A DNA stretch of 64,000 bases from Rhizoctonia solani (taxonomy: Eukaryota > Basidiomycota > Agaricomycetes > Cantharellales > Ceratobasidiaceae): assembly GCF_016906535.1 (NCBI RefSeq), contig NC_057382.1:1922001-1986000 (forward strand). The letters run 5' to 3'. Position numbers and translations under genes: made by a program. Below the pieces are notes generated by a model. That model saw only the letters and a list, made by a program, of their open reading frames with translations, did not search any database and was not told where the DNA came from. Positions 39,759 through 52,516 of this stretch are shown here, in pieces (position 1 is the first letter of the stretch; each line of letters begins with the position of its first letter).

Positions 39759-40315
39759 TCATGCTGGAATTTCGCCTTCCTTCTTTTTGCCCTGCTGACC
39801 CTCAATTAGTGAAGTTGTTTATTTAAGTACTAGTGAGACCTACTTGTTTAATGGCTCCCGTCAAACTCTTGTGGATAAAAGGCAGAACTCCTCCGCCTGC
39901 AATGGTAGCGCGAACAAGGGTATCGAGCTCCTCATCTCCTCGAATGGCCAATTGTAGGTGGCGAGGAGTGATGCGTTTCACCCTTAAATCTTTTGACGCA
40001 TTCCCAGCAAGTTCCAAAACCTCAGCTGTCAGGTACTCGAGAATGGCGGACGTATAGACCGCAGCCTTGGCACCGATACGCATGTTATGCGACGTACGCT
40101 GCTTGAGGAAACGGTGGATACGGCCAACAGGGAACTATTGTAAACGATTGATGTAGGTCATTTAACTGACTAGTCCGGGTATGTATATTCGAGACGTTAC
40201 TTACCTGTAGCCCTGCTTTCTGGCTGCGACTCTGGATAGATTTAGCGCCGTCGGTAACATCGCTCGACTTCCCACCCTTCTTTCCACCTGATCTCGAGGT
40301 CGATTGAGGTGCCAT
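39759..40315 (-). CDS. HTZ1: Histone H2A.Z
   Basis: Replication-independent H2A variant placed at promoters by SWR1-type remodelers. Exon 1 (start 40315) gives [17 protein letters not shown] and [11 protein letters not shown]; exon 2 [20 protein letters not shown], then [60 protein letters not shown] and [12 protein letters not shown]; the last short exon is [10 protein letters not shown] before the stop at 39759. The RGDEELD acidic patch, the IAGGGV stretch and the short tail without SQ distinguish it from canonical H2A. If the last intron were not removed, the frame would end after five other residues (VGLTST), so the spliced end is preferred. It diverges from the MICOS gene. Confidence 0.95.
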
Positions 40316-40652
40316 TCCAGGTCAGTCGATGAGAGGAATAACTTAGTTTAAACCCAGACAACAGACGTGTGGCCTTAGTTGTGAGTCGGCTATGACAAGC
40401 ACCAGATTGCCCCAAGATGAAGCTCCCGGTGACCAAATACAGAAACCAATAAGCAAGATAAGAGATAAATGTTATCTCCAGTATCACCTATTTTACTTTT
40501 TTAGGTTTGTTTATTGTTCCACGCTGAGGGGCTGCTACCAGGCGGTGGTGGGTGAAATGAGGCGGTGGTGGTCAATGTAAACATTGATAATTGACACGTG
40601 ACCTTGCGTAAATTCATCCAGACGCCCATTAGGGTAGATTATTTGGGTAAAG
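40316..40652. promoter_or_regulatory. Bidirectional promoter of H2A.Z and MICOS subunit
   Basis: A 337-bp spacer between two start codons on opposite strands. No TATA box is obvious for either gene, which fits broadly expressed genes. Confidence 0.6.
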
Positions 40653-41987
40653 ATGGCTCAACTATTCACAGTAAGATCTTGTGTGAATCTATCATATAAA
40701 CACCATGTTCTAATCTTGTGTCTTTTGTCTAAAATTAGCCGTTAAGAGCAATTACAGCGTCCGGAGTTGGAGCAGTAGCAGTTGCCGTGGCAGGGCGGAG
40801 GACGGTGTGGGCCGATGAGCTCAAGACTCCCTCCCTCAAAAAGGTGGGTACAATGACGCACAAGCTTCAACAACTTGGCCAGATCTGCAACTCACTCACT
40901 TTTCAATATAATTTGACCTTGTTTGGTGGACAACATTGTTACTGGTCACACGCCTGCACTCACATACGACTTACCCTGTTGATGCGAACCAGCTTTCAAT
41001 ATACGATTCAAAGGAACCCGAAATTTTAATTGCTCAAACAGAGTCAGAGCTCGCCGAAACCATCGGCCGTACGCGCCGAATCCTTACCCGTGCAGGAGAA
41101 GAATCCAAAGATGGTATTCAAGGGGTCATCGCCAAGTGGATTCAGGTCGAGCGGAGAGTTGAATGTGAGGACTTCCGAAAACTCAAATCACTGTGATGAA
41201 AATTCACTAGTTTAATCCGACTGAACTAGCTCGAGTCAAATCTCTCATATCTCCTGATGAACCCCTCACACCGGGCATCCTGTACGTTGGCGTTGCTGCG
41301 CTATCAGGTTCTGTGTTCGCAAGAGGGCGTAAGTACCCTTGTTATCTGGTATTGGGTTATGTCTTTTGACCATCCGTGCTCGGCACTTCCCGATGTACTG
41401 AATTTAGGTTCACTCCCTACCAGAGTCCTACTGCCCCCTACCTTGTTTGTTGGAGCTCTGAATTACTTCCTTCCCAAAACTACGCATAATGTAAACGCAT
41501 ATGTATATGGTCTTGAGCGCGCACATGCTCCCGCCCTCGCAGACACGCACGATGCGGCCGATAAGGCGCTGCGTAACGCCGTCAAACAGGTATGCCCAGT
41601 TCTTTCCTACTGTTGCCAACCTGGTTTCACATCCCCCTCTCGCTATAGATCCGCGCTAGCTACAACTCTATGCGTGGCGGTGTATCGCATATTGTTGAAG
41701 ATTCGGTTGATGGTCTCGAATCCACAACTGGACTAAAATTACGTGATGCCACGATTGGTCGCGTCCAACAAGCCTCTGAGGCTACCCACGACAAGACTAG
41801 CTCGATTGTTCAAAACATTCAGGAAAAGACTGCTGGGTTCCAGAAGAGGGCGGCAGCGATTGCAGACGATGTACAATCAAAATTGATACAACAAGAAGCT
41901 CAGAGCCCCCAGAAATCTGAGGCCTCTCTCGAACGTGTCAAAGAAAAGGTAGAGGATGCTGTCAGCAAAGTTTCTAAAGGTATTTAA
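40653..41987 (+). CDS. MICOS complex subunit, Apoo-domain (Mic26/Mic27-like)
   Basis: Inner mitochondrial membrane protein that helps form crista junctions. Exon 1 is only MAQLFT; exon 2 continues PLRAITASGVGAVAVAVAGR. Later exons give YDSKEPEILIAQTESELAET, RRILTRAGEESKDGIQGVIA, WIQVERRVE, VKSLISPDEPLTPGILYVGV, AALSGSVFARGR and then SLPTRVLLPPTLFVGALNYF. These are two hydrophobic segments joined by a basic loop, the hallmark of the family, followed by LPKTTHNVNAYVYGLERAHA. The C-terminus is long and helical (VEDSVDGLESTTGLKLRDAT, VQQASEATHDKTSSIVQNIQ, SLERVKEKVEDAVSKVSKGI) and probably forms a coiled coil. At least six exons. Confidence 0.85.
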
Positions 41988-43091
41988 ATCTGCAGCTGGT
42001 AACTTCCAAACAACTATTACTGAAAGAAGTCGGCCAATAGATTCAAAAGACAGCGAGTCCAAGCGATATGTTTGATTCCATGTGAGCTGTTTTCATTTCC
42101 CACTGGAATCGTGCTAAAGTTTACATAGCATGAATACGCATGTATCAACAATATAGACGTAAAAACATATTTTCTCATGAATTTGAAAACTCGCGAGCCC
42201 CAAAAGTTAATCACACACATGCCCCCTCAATTCACCTTACATGAAACGGAGGGTCGATAAATCCTCGGTACAACAAGGCTCGGCTCGGAAGATTGCTCAC
42301 TATTCCATCACACTTAGTTTTCTCAGAGTCTACAGAATCACTCCAGAATAACCAATCACGGACAGAAAGCAAAGAGCGAAAGCTGTCAAAATGGGAGGGG
42401 GTGTGATAATGTATGCGGTGTTGGTACAGTATCAAACCAACCTGGAAAGCGGACCGAGAACTTGGTCCGGTGAGTGAACCAGCAGGAGCGCAGATGCGCC
42501 CAAGGTTTCTAGTTCCGCCACCTCCACGAAAAAATTGACGGAAAAGATTGGTGGATAAGTGCTTCATTACCAAGTGCGGAGGTGTATATTCACATCTTTA
42601 GATGGGAAGCGGTGCACATATTGTGTCAGAGTGAGAAAGCCACTTCCGAACACCTTCTGTATACTGAAGTTACGTTGATCATAGACATATTTAGTCCTTC
42701 ACATACCTTTTCCCAGCTCTTACGAGAATACCACCCGACATTGCAATCTATCCCCATCATAGTATCTGTGTAGGAAACGGTTGACCTTGATTGGAGGCTG
42801 TTGAGAACCATTGGGTAGTCATTTATGGATAGATTACAAGGGTAATCCTCTTTATCATTCCGGAGCTTTACCGTATTAAAACTCTACCTTGAAATGAAGA
42901 AACGATTTGACAACTATCTTCCTTGACATTAGCCTGACGTAAGGTTGACTTTCCCAAATAGGCTTTTAAAACCAAGAAAGCTCAAGGGTCTCGTTGATAC
43001 TTGTGATTGCCTGCACACAAATCTCAGGACGACCATCACACATGATTGCCAAAGCATACACGTATCAGAAGGCTAGAGATTAATCTCTACC
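41988..43091. other. Intergenic, one doubtful small frame
   Basis: About 1.1 kb without a supported gene. A 113-codon minus-strand frame (42232-42573) begins with a basic, hydroxylated mitochondrial-presequence-like segment (KHLSTNLFRQFFRGGGGTRN) but has no other support. Confidence 0.4.
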
Positions 43092-44055
43092 ATGTTAGCT
43101 GAGGAATGGAGGTGAGTACACATAGCCACAGCATACTTTCCTTCTATCTGCTCCCTAGAGCCACATTTATTTATCCGAATAGCAAATATACCACCTAGCT
43201 TCACTTGTTTTAGATCTTCCGATTAACTTGGTCATTCACAGGATGCATCACCCTTACTCCACGGGACGCTATATGGATTGCTATACCCACAGGTACACCG
43301 GGAAGACACTTGATTCGGTATGGAAGGTGCCTGCCTGCCGATGGCACAGGAAACCGACGAATGGGATGTTATCCTTCGGATATTCTCAGTCCGACATTAC
43401 TACCCACGCACTCTTGTGTTTTTTACGAATCGTGGGATGCGGGACTGGCGACACATGAGCTTCGGGTTTAACCACAGACATGGTTCAAGGCTAGAGATAC
43501 CCGAGTATCCGCCGCTGGGTCCAGCCTCCTCTGAAGGGCCAGGACTAGAACACGAGTATCATCAGGTACCAGGAGCTCTAGATTATTTTAGCCGTGTGCT
43601 GGACGATATTCTCGAAATTGCGGAGTAAGTAGCCTTTGTCTGCCTAAACGCAAGGACAGGCACCGAGTGGTGCGCGTTGCTTGCCTAGAGCGGTAGTACT
43701 CGGAATCATAACTGGTGGCTCGATTTCCAGGTTAGATAACGCGGATGATAAACGAAAGATAGCAGAACGAATCCTATCCGCAAATATTGTTTTTGCTGGT
43801 GGGAAAGTGTGCTTGTACCGATTACTGTGCCTCATCCTAACATATGGGGACCTAGACTCCTGGTCCACGTACAAGTTTAAAGGGTTTGTTCTGGAGCTTG
43901 TTTACCTTCTTGTCTTGCGAGCAGGCCGGTATGTTTTTGAAGTAAAGGATTACAAAATTACAGCCATTCCAGAGCATCGAGAGATTGAGAAAAAAATCTC
44001 GATCCATTGTCTTTCCATGATCACTCCACATATCGCCCGGGTGCCACCACAGTGA
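43092..44055 (+). CDS. Unrecognised protein, two clear exons and an uncertain start
   Basis: Not recognised. The frame from 43320 gives QETDEWDVILRIFSVRHYYP, LVFFTNRGMRDWRHMSFGFN and ALDYFSRVLDDILEIAE. It is joined by a canonical GT..AG intron (about 43626-43689) to AVVLGIITGGSISRLDNADD, KRKIAERILSANIVFAGGKV and a hydrophobic stretch FKGFVLELVYLLVLRAGRY, ending at 44055. The in-frame splice and even composition support a real gene, but no domain is visible. An upstream ATG at 43092 could supply a first exon (MLAEEW) through an intron ending near 43240; that part is a guess. It may be a lineage-specific protein. Confidence 0.4.
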
Positions 44056-45613
44056 CTATGCAGTGGAAACACATGTTTATTGGATTTGACATGCTTCATT
44101 TTGTTACAGGTCTGAATACTGCCTGGTATTTTATCAACCCGTGGATGAATATCACATGATCTATACTTGATATGCAGGCCAATAAAGTCAATGACTCCCT
44201 ACCGGTCCTTGGGCTTAGTACTTGAAAATGGCGATTGGGGAAAGTTTGGTTCGCACACAGGCCGGGCTTAAAAGATGTTGAATGAAAGCCGAATCGACAT
44301 AAGAACATTGTCGGACCGATTTGAAGGGACAGTTGTTCTCACATCAATCTGACCATGGACCTTGGGAAGAGGTCTAGGGTAGCGTGCCGGAAAACGAGTG
44401 GGTCATTCAAGACCCAGTGATTCATCTAGGCTCGAACACGAGGCCAGTACATCAAACATGCAGATCTTTGGTCTCCAAGAGTCGTATCCAGGAACCGCGG
44501 TTGGTGATAGATTACGAACGCCACTGCGCATACACTGATATTACTTGGTATCGTACGAAGAAACGGGCCACTATTCGCCATCACACGAAGCATCGACCGT
44601 TAATTGCTCGATCCTAATGGAAGTTGACCGATGCTCACACCCACAAGCCCTTGAGTACTTCACGCCATCTTCCGCCGCTCATTGAACAGTCACCCACCCC
44701 TGGATCATATCCCGACGATCACAGCGAAAACCCTTGTGAATCGAAGGGAGCTGCACTTTCGGAGTTGGTTGCATTTCTATTCAATGAAAATTCCCGGGGA
44801 AATGAGGTGTATGGACTGTTTTGATTCGATGACACCAGAAGAAAGGAGAGCAACAACCAACGGATGTTAGCGGCTGGAGAAAGACCTGCGTGCGGGTCGC
44901 AAATCAGCATCATAGTCTCTATCAGTTTCTATGGATATTTGTAATGGTTTCGACTCTTTTTGTCGACCTTCGATACATGTTGGGTTAGGCTCAAAGTATT
45001 GTAGCTATGACAAATGCGCACTCTGATTGTCACAGTTGGTCCGTGGTTACCTGTATACAATTAACTGAGACAGACACTACTTTGCTACTACGCCCAAGTC
45101 CTCATAACCGATAGTTACGGCACATCGAGAAAGGATGCATGCGTAGTCTTATGCTCTGTATGCACGGTTCGGAAAGCAGGTTCAAATTAAGGTTAGTTTC
45201 ACATAATGAATCCGAGACCGGAATAAACCCAAGAATTGGCATACGAGTATCACCTCAAGAATCGGCACAGAATTCTGACTGGTAAACCGGCGATTATAAC
45301 ATAATAACAAGCGATTATACGACTATTATTTAGCCCCACCCTTTCTCGAGTATAATACAGTACAAATTTTCGAAAGCAAAGCGGATTTCACTAGTTGCAA
45401 GGGGGGGGATCTCCTACACTACAGACTCATAAGCAAATGAGAAAGGAGAAGGGCCACGAGCAAAGTAATAAGGCAGCACACCAACAGGAATAACAAAAAG
45501 GTAACAAATAAGCGAACGTCCAAAAGAGGGAAGATACAAGAAGTCTGAACTTGACAAACTATGTAAAGGAAAGGACAAGGATCATCGATCCTAGAAAGCC
45601 AGGACCCTGTCCC
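44056..45613. other. Intergenic, no gene recognised
   Basis: About 1.55 kb with short frames only. A G8 run lies near 45402-45409. The right part is probably the 3' untranslated region of the RGS gene. Confidence 0.45.
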
Positions 45614-47379
45614 TTAGAACATTACACCATACTTCCCGCCTTGAACAGGGATCGCAAGGGCAGCACCAGTAACAGCTAACGCAAAAAGCATAGCCCACGA
45701 CGCACTGCGCATGACGATGTGCCACTGGGCGCGCGAAACCACAGGGGAGTGGATTCTAGTGAGAGGAGAGAAAATCTCACGCATCTTGCTGCGCTTGGCA
45801 TCCACGCGGGTTTGGGAGTGCTTGCCAGGAAGAGCGTCAAAATCAAAGCTGAAAGTCGATGCTGTATCAGCACGGGGACTATGAAGAGTTTCAGCCAGAG
45901 TAGCCGAATCGGCCGCAGTAATGAACGATGCCGCCGAGTTATGCTTGTTGTATCCGTCCCAAACTGGGATGAAAGGCGCAGTTTCAAACAGAGTGGAGGT
46001 GGGAGAAGACGGATAGCCATTTTCGAGATCGGACATATAGTGGCCACCGATCTCACGAGCTTCAAAGGCCTCGGTGTTGGCATCGTAGATGTAAACCTTT
46101 TGAGGAGAGGCAGGCTCGCGCGGCATACTGTCATCTTTTTTAACAGCACTAAGATTCAAGGGAGCAGGGCGGCGAGAATCACGAGGAGACAAGGTTGCGG
46201 GAGAGGGCTTGGTTGGCGACATGGGGATGGAGTCTTTACCCTCAACAGTGTAATCATCTTTGACTTCACTTTCAGCGAGCGAGTGAGCCGATGCTGCATA
46301 AGGATTGGCCTCAAGCTTTATAGAAATACGCCGTTCGCCATTTTGGACTTGCAAAGGGGCTGAGATGCTTGGACGAGCCAGCTCGAAAGGACGGAGTTGG
46401 CGACCGCCTCCGCAGAGATACTGAAAGGGTCGGTAAAGGTGGACGTCAAGTGGAAAGAGATACTCACAATTACAAGGCAAAGACCATTCCATGAGCATAA
46501 AAATATAGTCATCCCAAGCCATAAGAAGCTGAGGTTGGGAATTCGCTTGCGGCGGCGTTCACCAGAGAACACACTTAGAAGAATAAGCGAAACAGCGGTG
46601 AGAATAGTAACGACACCACTAATCCAGACACAAGTTGCACGCTTGGAATCAGCATTGCAAATGCGAGTTCGTAAAAACTTCTTCAAGCTTTCGCGTAGAC
46701 TAGTCTCCACATCCGCCTTGATGGGGTCAAATGCAGCAGGCACAGGATGAGGCTGACCATTTGTATTAGCGAAGAAGTTATTGATCTCTGTAATTAGAGT
46801 GTAAATTGGTAGGTGCGCCTGACAACATTTCAGCACTTACGGACGGCAGCCAAATTGAGCTCGTGGGAAGACTGTCGGGAAAAGAACGTCGCCTTGGCAC
46901 GAGTGAAGGACATCGCAAGCTTTGGGTCTGACACTGCGTTGCGCGAAAACCAGGCGCGGTGTTTGGCACTATACTCCTGAAGCCAAAGAAGGAAGTATAG
47001 GTTCTCAGCGCCAAATTCCTCAAACCTAATTTCCGAGTTAGTATCAATTCAATCAAGTGCGAAATAAACAACATACAAGAGATACTCCTCAAAGTCTTTC
47101 AGACTAATGGGAGGAAGGTGCTTTTGTTTGAGCATGTCTTCGAGCGTTACGGTGAGCGTGGGGATGACTGATCCCAAGTGAGTCAAATGAACGATGTGTC
47201 ACAGAATAATACGTACTGGACCACCCCTTGACCTCCGACACCTTGGGGGGACTGAAGACGCGAGCGGGCCACTTCAAGAAGGTAACGAACGACCAAGGGA
47301 GTTTCTCGGGCCTCCCATGCTGTTGGGGTGCGCGAACACGCAGGGGGCTAGTAGGCTGGGGAGGAGCGAGCGAAGACAT
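45614..47379 (-). CDS. RGS-domain protein with transmembrane segments
   Basis: Regulator of G-protein signalling that would speed GTP hydrolysis by a G-alpha subunit at a membrane. It starts at 47379 (SSLAPPQPTSPLRVRAPQQH). After an intron come IIPTLTVTLEDMLKQKHLPP, SLKDFEEYLL, FEEFGAENLYFLLWLQEYSA, KHRAWFSRNAVSDPKLAMSF, EINNFFANTNGQ and VETSLRESLKKFLRTRICNA, a complete RGS fold. Two hydrophobic helices follow (ATCVWISGVVTILTAVSLIL, LSFLWLGMTIFLCSWNGLC) and a third lies near the C-terminus (WAMLFALAVTGAALAIPV). A Ser/Pro-rich, probably cytosolic segment separates them. RGS plus C-terminal membrane segments is a known fungal arrangement. About six exons. Confidence 0.82.
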
Positions 47380-50131
47380 AGGGAGCGACTGGGATGAACG
47401 ACCGCCAGTGAGGAATGCGGTGGAAGGCTGCAGAAGGGTGATGAACTTGGCCGGGGGAACATAGCTTCATAATGGGCTATTTAATACGGGCTCTCCGAAG
47501 GTGGGTTAGGATCGGGTTTCAGAACCCCTCTTGAGAAGCCCACGCTCACGGTTCCGCTCAAGGCAGTCGACCCTATGCTTCGCGCGCCTCCAGGGTTCAC
47601 TGTAATCCCTAGATCTATGGAACCATTCCGCTCTGAATGTACGGTCCCCTATCCCCTATCCCCTATCCGGCCAGATGAGCTATCCAGGGTTGTAACATTC
47701 ACGACTCGCCCCAACAGACCGCGCCTTTTCATACATCCCCTTGGTGTATGTACGATCGCGCCATATATGCAGGGACCTGTCTGTGACGGATGATGCTAAA
47801 TTAGGCTGAGGCAGAAACCTCATGATACGTATGGTGTAAACGCCGATTCAGCTACTGCCGCATGATTTGATGGTTGGTTTATCTGGTCCAATTCGCGAGC
47901 GAAAATGTTGACGCTCCATTATTTAGACATCTGACATGCATCCCGACCCTCGGTCCTAGCTCAGGGAGACCGGTGATTATATCGGTCATGATGTATGGGT
48001 CAATCGGCTTGTCCCGTCCTCTACGGCCCGTAGTGCATCATTCTTACCTACCCAGGGATTCACTAGGTTTGATTGCGACGATCCTCCCCGGCATCGGCTG
48101 TTCGCATACGCACAAAAGTTCAGGCATATGACCTCGGAGGTCGGGAACAAAGTTCAAGAGGGGGTAATTTTAAATGCACCCTGCAATCCCCAACTTTGAC
48201 ATCTCATTCAGCACCAATATAACACTATTGTGAACATAAAAGCAGGAACAATTCAAACTTAGCGCAGCGAACAACTGGAAGCTGGTTCTTCAGGTTCACC
48301 AACCGGTTTAGGGATTCGGAATTTGTTCTACCTGTTCTTGTGATTGATTAAATCGACAGCGATCACACAGTCAGATTGACTAATTAACATTACTTGCACT
48401 CGTGGCGTCATAAATAAACTAACCCCTGATGACCTGAGACGGGAATGATTTTCCGAGTACGTGTTCTTACTCAGTACCATCTTACTTGCCATATTGGATT
48501 GTATAAACCTGGCACAAAACCTTGCCGCGCCAATACCACCGTTCATAGAAGGGTAAGCACTTACTCAAAACTTATAATTACGGAAAGTTTCAGAACAGTG
48601 GCTCATACATATATAGAAAATCCATCTTCAAGCATGCACATGTTGTATTTACTATTAAGATATGTATATACTTGGTTAGACGATAAGAATTGCGCAATTT
48701 TCTGGACCATTGAATATCAGGTTTTCCGACCTCAGGCTTCCAGCCATTTATAGTCAACATCCTTTGACTCTGTAGAGCGAGGATCGGTGACTGAACTTAA
48801 TGCCCGAGTGTTCTAGACACTGGATTGTGTTCACTAATCAAAGTTTGGGTGGATTCCCGTTAGTGCCGCGGCACGCCACACGCTCCTCATTGAATTCCCG
48901 TGATGGCCGCGCGCCACGACTTGGAGGTTCAAACGTGGTTCAGTTTTTTTCAAACAGTGCCACTGCACATCTAGCGTACTCTTCGTGTACAGTATCAACA
49001 AACTCCAGTTTTCTGGATGGTCCAACTGCTGAGTGTGTTGCTCTGAGTGGTGGGTTTATTGTGTGGTAGAAGTGGTAGTTTCGCTAGCTTGAGGCTCCAG
49101 CGTGGGTTTAAGCTCACGTTATTGTGAGTATGTCAATCATACTGCATATATTTGGGCTCAATGGCCACCGTTTACTATTGCCGGGAGCCTCAATAACACA
49201 GTTAACAGTCCAGCCTATGGCTCCGCGTAAGATCCGATAATGCCAAGCATGACGCTGGTTGGCTAATATCAAGATATCGATTGAACGCATTTTCACGTCG
49301 CCAAAATGACGCTGGGGTCCCAGCCTAAGCGCCCGGGACAGAGTGTCTATGGTATAAAGATGTGGTTGAATAGATGTGAATGTAAAAACGCTCCAAGTGA
49401 GATCGGACCATTCTCCACTCAGGCTGAGGCCTTTTATCAAGGTGCTTGGCTCTGAGGGTATGTGCTCGCCGACAAATTTGCAGTTGTGTCAGGCCAATAA
49501 CGTACACAGTCACAGCGGTTGTGTAAGACCGTGCAGTGTGTATCTTTAGATCGTAGCATTTGTAAGCTTGCGGTGGACCAACTCTACGAACACATTTTTA
49601 CCTTGTTGAATTGCAAACCAGCCTTGGACGCGATCACAGTAATTTCATACCGGTTCTGAACATCCACTGTGATCAGTCACGATCAACGGTCCACCTCCAT
49701 AACGCATTGGAGTGGACTTGCTCTATAGTTAAATGATTCATGTATTGATAGCTATAGCTCGTGAGCCATAATTTTTACTCCCATTGGAATGCACAGTGTA
49801 TTGACTCAATGGTTGGTGCTCGTAGCGCCTTCATAACATCATCGCTCAAATCCCCAGATACTGATTTCAATTGGCCAAGAAAGAAGCGTTCCAGTGTTCC
49901 TACTGCGCATCTCCGCAGCTCTTACTATCCTCATATTATTACTGTGTTATGAAATAACTTTATGATAACACTGGATAATCCCCGTTGGATTAACTGACGT
50001 CGAATGCCACGCCTAAGCATGAGGCAGTGATGCATAAGCCGAACCCGATGAATACGTATCTTGAAATCCTCGGCATTTTCAGGCCTCAAGGTGACATCGT
50101 TTTGGTATAAAGATGCCCCACCCGCAGTCAG
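47380..50131. other. Gene-poor stretch
   Basis: About 2.75 kb, the longest gap in the window. All frames are short and motif-free on both strands. Contains three tandem CCCCTAT units (about 47646-47667). No terminal repeats or transposase remnants were recognised. Confidence 0.5.
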
Positions 50132-50152
50132 CATGGCGCAACCTCTTCCTTG
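50132..50152 (+). other. Possible short upstream reading frame before the ferric reductase
   Basis: ATG GCG CAA CCT CTT CCT TGA overlaps the first in-frame ATG of the ferric reductase by a few bases. If transcribed it could reduce initiation at 50150 and favour the ATG at 50171. Confidence 0.3.
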
Positions 50153-52516
50153 ACTTTCTATTGCCCACTCATGGCCTCTAGTGGACCACCTTCTGGAGCC
50201 CAGTCCGGCATCACTAGCGATGATCTTGTTTTCTATATCGATATGGCTTTAGTCGGTATCCTTGGAGTGGCTACACTCGTCTATCTACCACGAACCATAG
50301 CTCGATACGCTCATAAATCTGGGAGGACGGAGGGGTGGCTGTTACTCCAAGGGAAACAATCCAACCAATATCCCCGTAAACAAGCAGCATCCAAATCTGA
50401 AGCTTCCGTTCGTGAAAAGGAACCAACATCTCCCAGAACAACACATCAATACCCGCCCAACCAACCCAATCTTGGGGATTTATCAGCACCTACTATTTCA
50501 TCCACTATGCACGCCGGTAGTACAACAACAATCAGAGCCCGCCTTCTTGCTTCAAATAAAGGTCGCCAATTGGGGGCGCCGCCAGCCCATATACCAAGTT
50601 TACGTTCCTTTGTTCCTCTTGCTGGGAAATTCCTGGATTATCACATTGCGGGCTACAGCATTCGACAACTCACGATTCTCTCAGTGTACCTGGCAATCAT
50701 ATGTATCGCAATGTTTTACCAATCCAATCCGAAGACAAATACCAATCGTGCCGGTTTCGTGGTCATGTCTCAGATGCCTGTAGCATTTGCACTCGGAACC
50801 AAGAATAGTGTTATCACTATTCTAACCGGGATAAGTTACGAACAAGTGCGTATATCTGTGTATATATAAGCCGTTTCGCGCAGCATATTGAGACATCTTT
50901 CGTTAGCTTAACTTCGTTCATCGATGGGTCGGTCAATTAATGTTCCTCGCTTCGTTGTTTCATTTTGTCGGGAAACGTGAGTGGGCGTTTACGTATCTCC
51001 AGCACTGCTGACCTCATTTATTTGCCGCAGTTGTAACATTCACCGAACTTGGCATTGTGTCCATAGCGGGTAAGATTCCAAACTTCTGTCTGCTATGTAC
51101 GACAAATATACTGACTTTCTCCACAGTATCATCTCATTCATGGGGAGTGGTGGCCTTTTCTGCACTTTGTCTCCTTGCTGTGGGGTCTCATCCATGGTTC
51201 CGTGCCAGAGTCTATGGATTATTTTTCTATTCGCACATAATTGGCTTAATTACATTTATGATTGGGGTAAGTGGTACTAATACGGGGGCTCTAATTCATA
51301 ACTCAACTCGATTCTACAGATGTGGAAGCATCAGCCCGAAGTTGCGCCTCCTTATGTTGCTACTTGCATTGTGATATATGCAGCCGATCAAGTAACAAGA
51401 CTGGTGAAGACTCGGGTACGCAAGGCAATATTGACACCAGTCCCAGAGCTCGGTTCTACTCATGTCTATGTCCCACGATTGGACAAGGGCTGGGTTGCCG
51501 GTCAACATGTTAGGATTCGAGTCCTCTCGTTCGGCGTGGGCCTGTTTGGATGGGCGGAATGCCATCCTTTTACGGTGAGCCGACCCATCTACTCAGATAA
51601 ACGAACATTTAGGCTGACTGCCTGAATTGTCTAGATTGCGAACTCTTCCAGTGACGCTCCCGAAGGGCTTACCCTCGTTTGTAAGCGTGCCGGTGACTGG
51701 ACATCAGCTTTGTACCGAATGGCGAACAACAAATCAAACTCGGAGGAACACCGTAGTGCTTACGTCTTGATCGAAGGCCCCTATGGCAAGTTTGGGCGCT
51801 ATCAGCGCGCTTCCTCCCACATCGAACACTTGTCTAACGCCCTTTATCCCTGATTTAGGTGGAGCAGGTAACACGTTGTTCGCTAGTTTCAGCGGAGTTA
51901 TGCTCGTGTTGGGCGGTAGTGGCATCACCTTTGGTACCTCGGTCCTGGAGGATATCATTGCCAAAAAGGCAAGCGGAGCCGCTCGGGCAATGTGTATCAA
52001 TTTTGTTTGGGCCATTCAGCACCCTTGTGAGTCTGGCTTAATTTGGGCTATTGCGACTCGGCCAGACTGACCCGGCTCGACTGTAGCTGCCGCAGATCCG
52101 TATTTGTCTACATTCGTTGAAATTGTTCAGCGCGCCGCGGACATACCTGACTTGAGGTTGTCTGTCTCTGTCTTCTACACACGCGGAGCGGACAATGCTT
52201 ATAGTTTAAAAACGCGTCTTCCTCCCAACGTTCAAATTAAAAGCGGGCGTCCGGATCTCTTGGAAGAATTGAGCAGTGTTCTTGACAGAACTCAACATGC
52301 GATCAGCATGCATCAATCACCTAAGAATGGTGTTATTCTGGCGGCATGCGGTCCGGATCAACTAATTTCAAGCGTATATGCGGCGAAATCTGGTGCGCCC
52401 TCGGAAGCCCAACGATCCGTTGGAGGATTGGAACTGCACACCGAGTAAGTAACTCGAGAGCCTACTAGTCATTCCGGTTCAATGCTAAAGTTTCGTTCAG
52501 AACCTTTGGGTGGTAG
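50150..52516 (+). CDS. Ferric/cupric reductase, transmembrane (FRE family)
   Basis: Plasma-membrane flavocytochrome passing electrons from NADPH through FAD and two hemes to extracellular Fe(III) or Cu(II). The start may be 50150 or the ATG at 50171 (MASSGPPSG). First membrane segment LVFYIDMALVGILGVATLVY, then a basic loop, AGYSIRQLTILSVYLAIICI and QMPVAFALGTKNSVITILTG. The heme domain has LNFVHRWVGQLMFLASLFHF, AVSSHSWGVVAFSALCLLA and VYGLFFYSHIIGLITFMI, giving the expected His pairs. The FAD domain has WVAGQHVRIRVLS and ECHPFTIAN (HPFT motif); the NADPH domain has VMLVLGGSGITFGTSVLED and, near the end, NGVILAACGPDQLIS, closing with ELHTETFGW. About nine exons with canonical joins. Regulation by iron is usual for the family; no motif was checked. 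Confidence 0.88.

Noticed and set aside
42232..42573. 113-codon minus-strand frame with a presequence-like N-terminus
   Set aside because: Single short frame without a domain or neighbouring exon; composition is compatible with chance.
45719..46363. 214-codon plus-strand frame opposite the RGS gene
   Set aside because: Antisense to a coherent Ser/Pro-rich exon with a membrane helix; no motif of its own.
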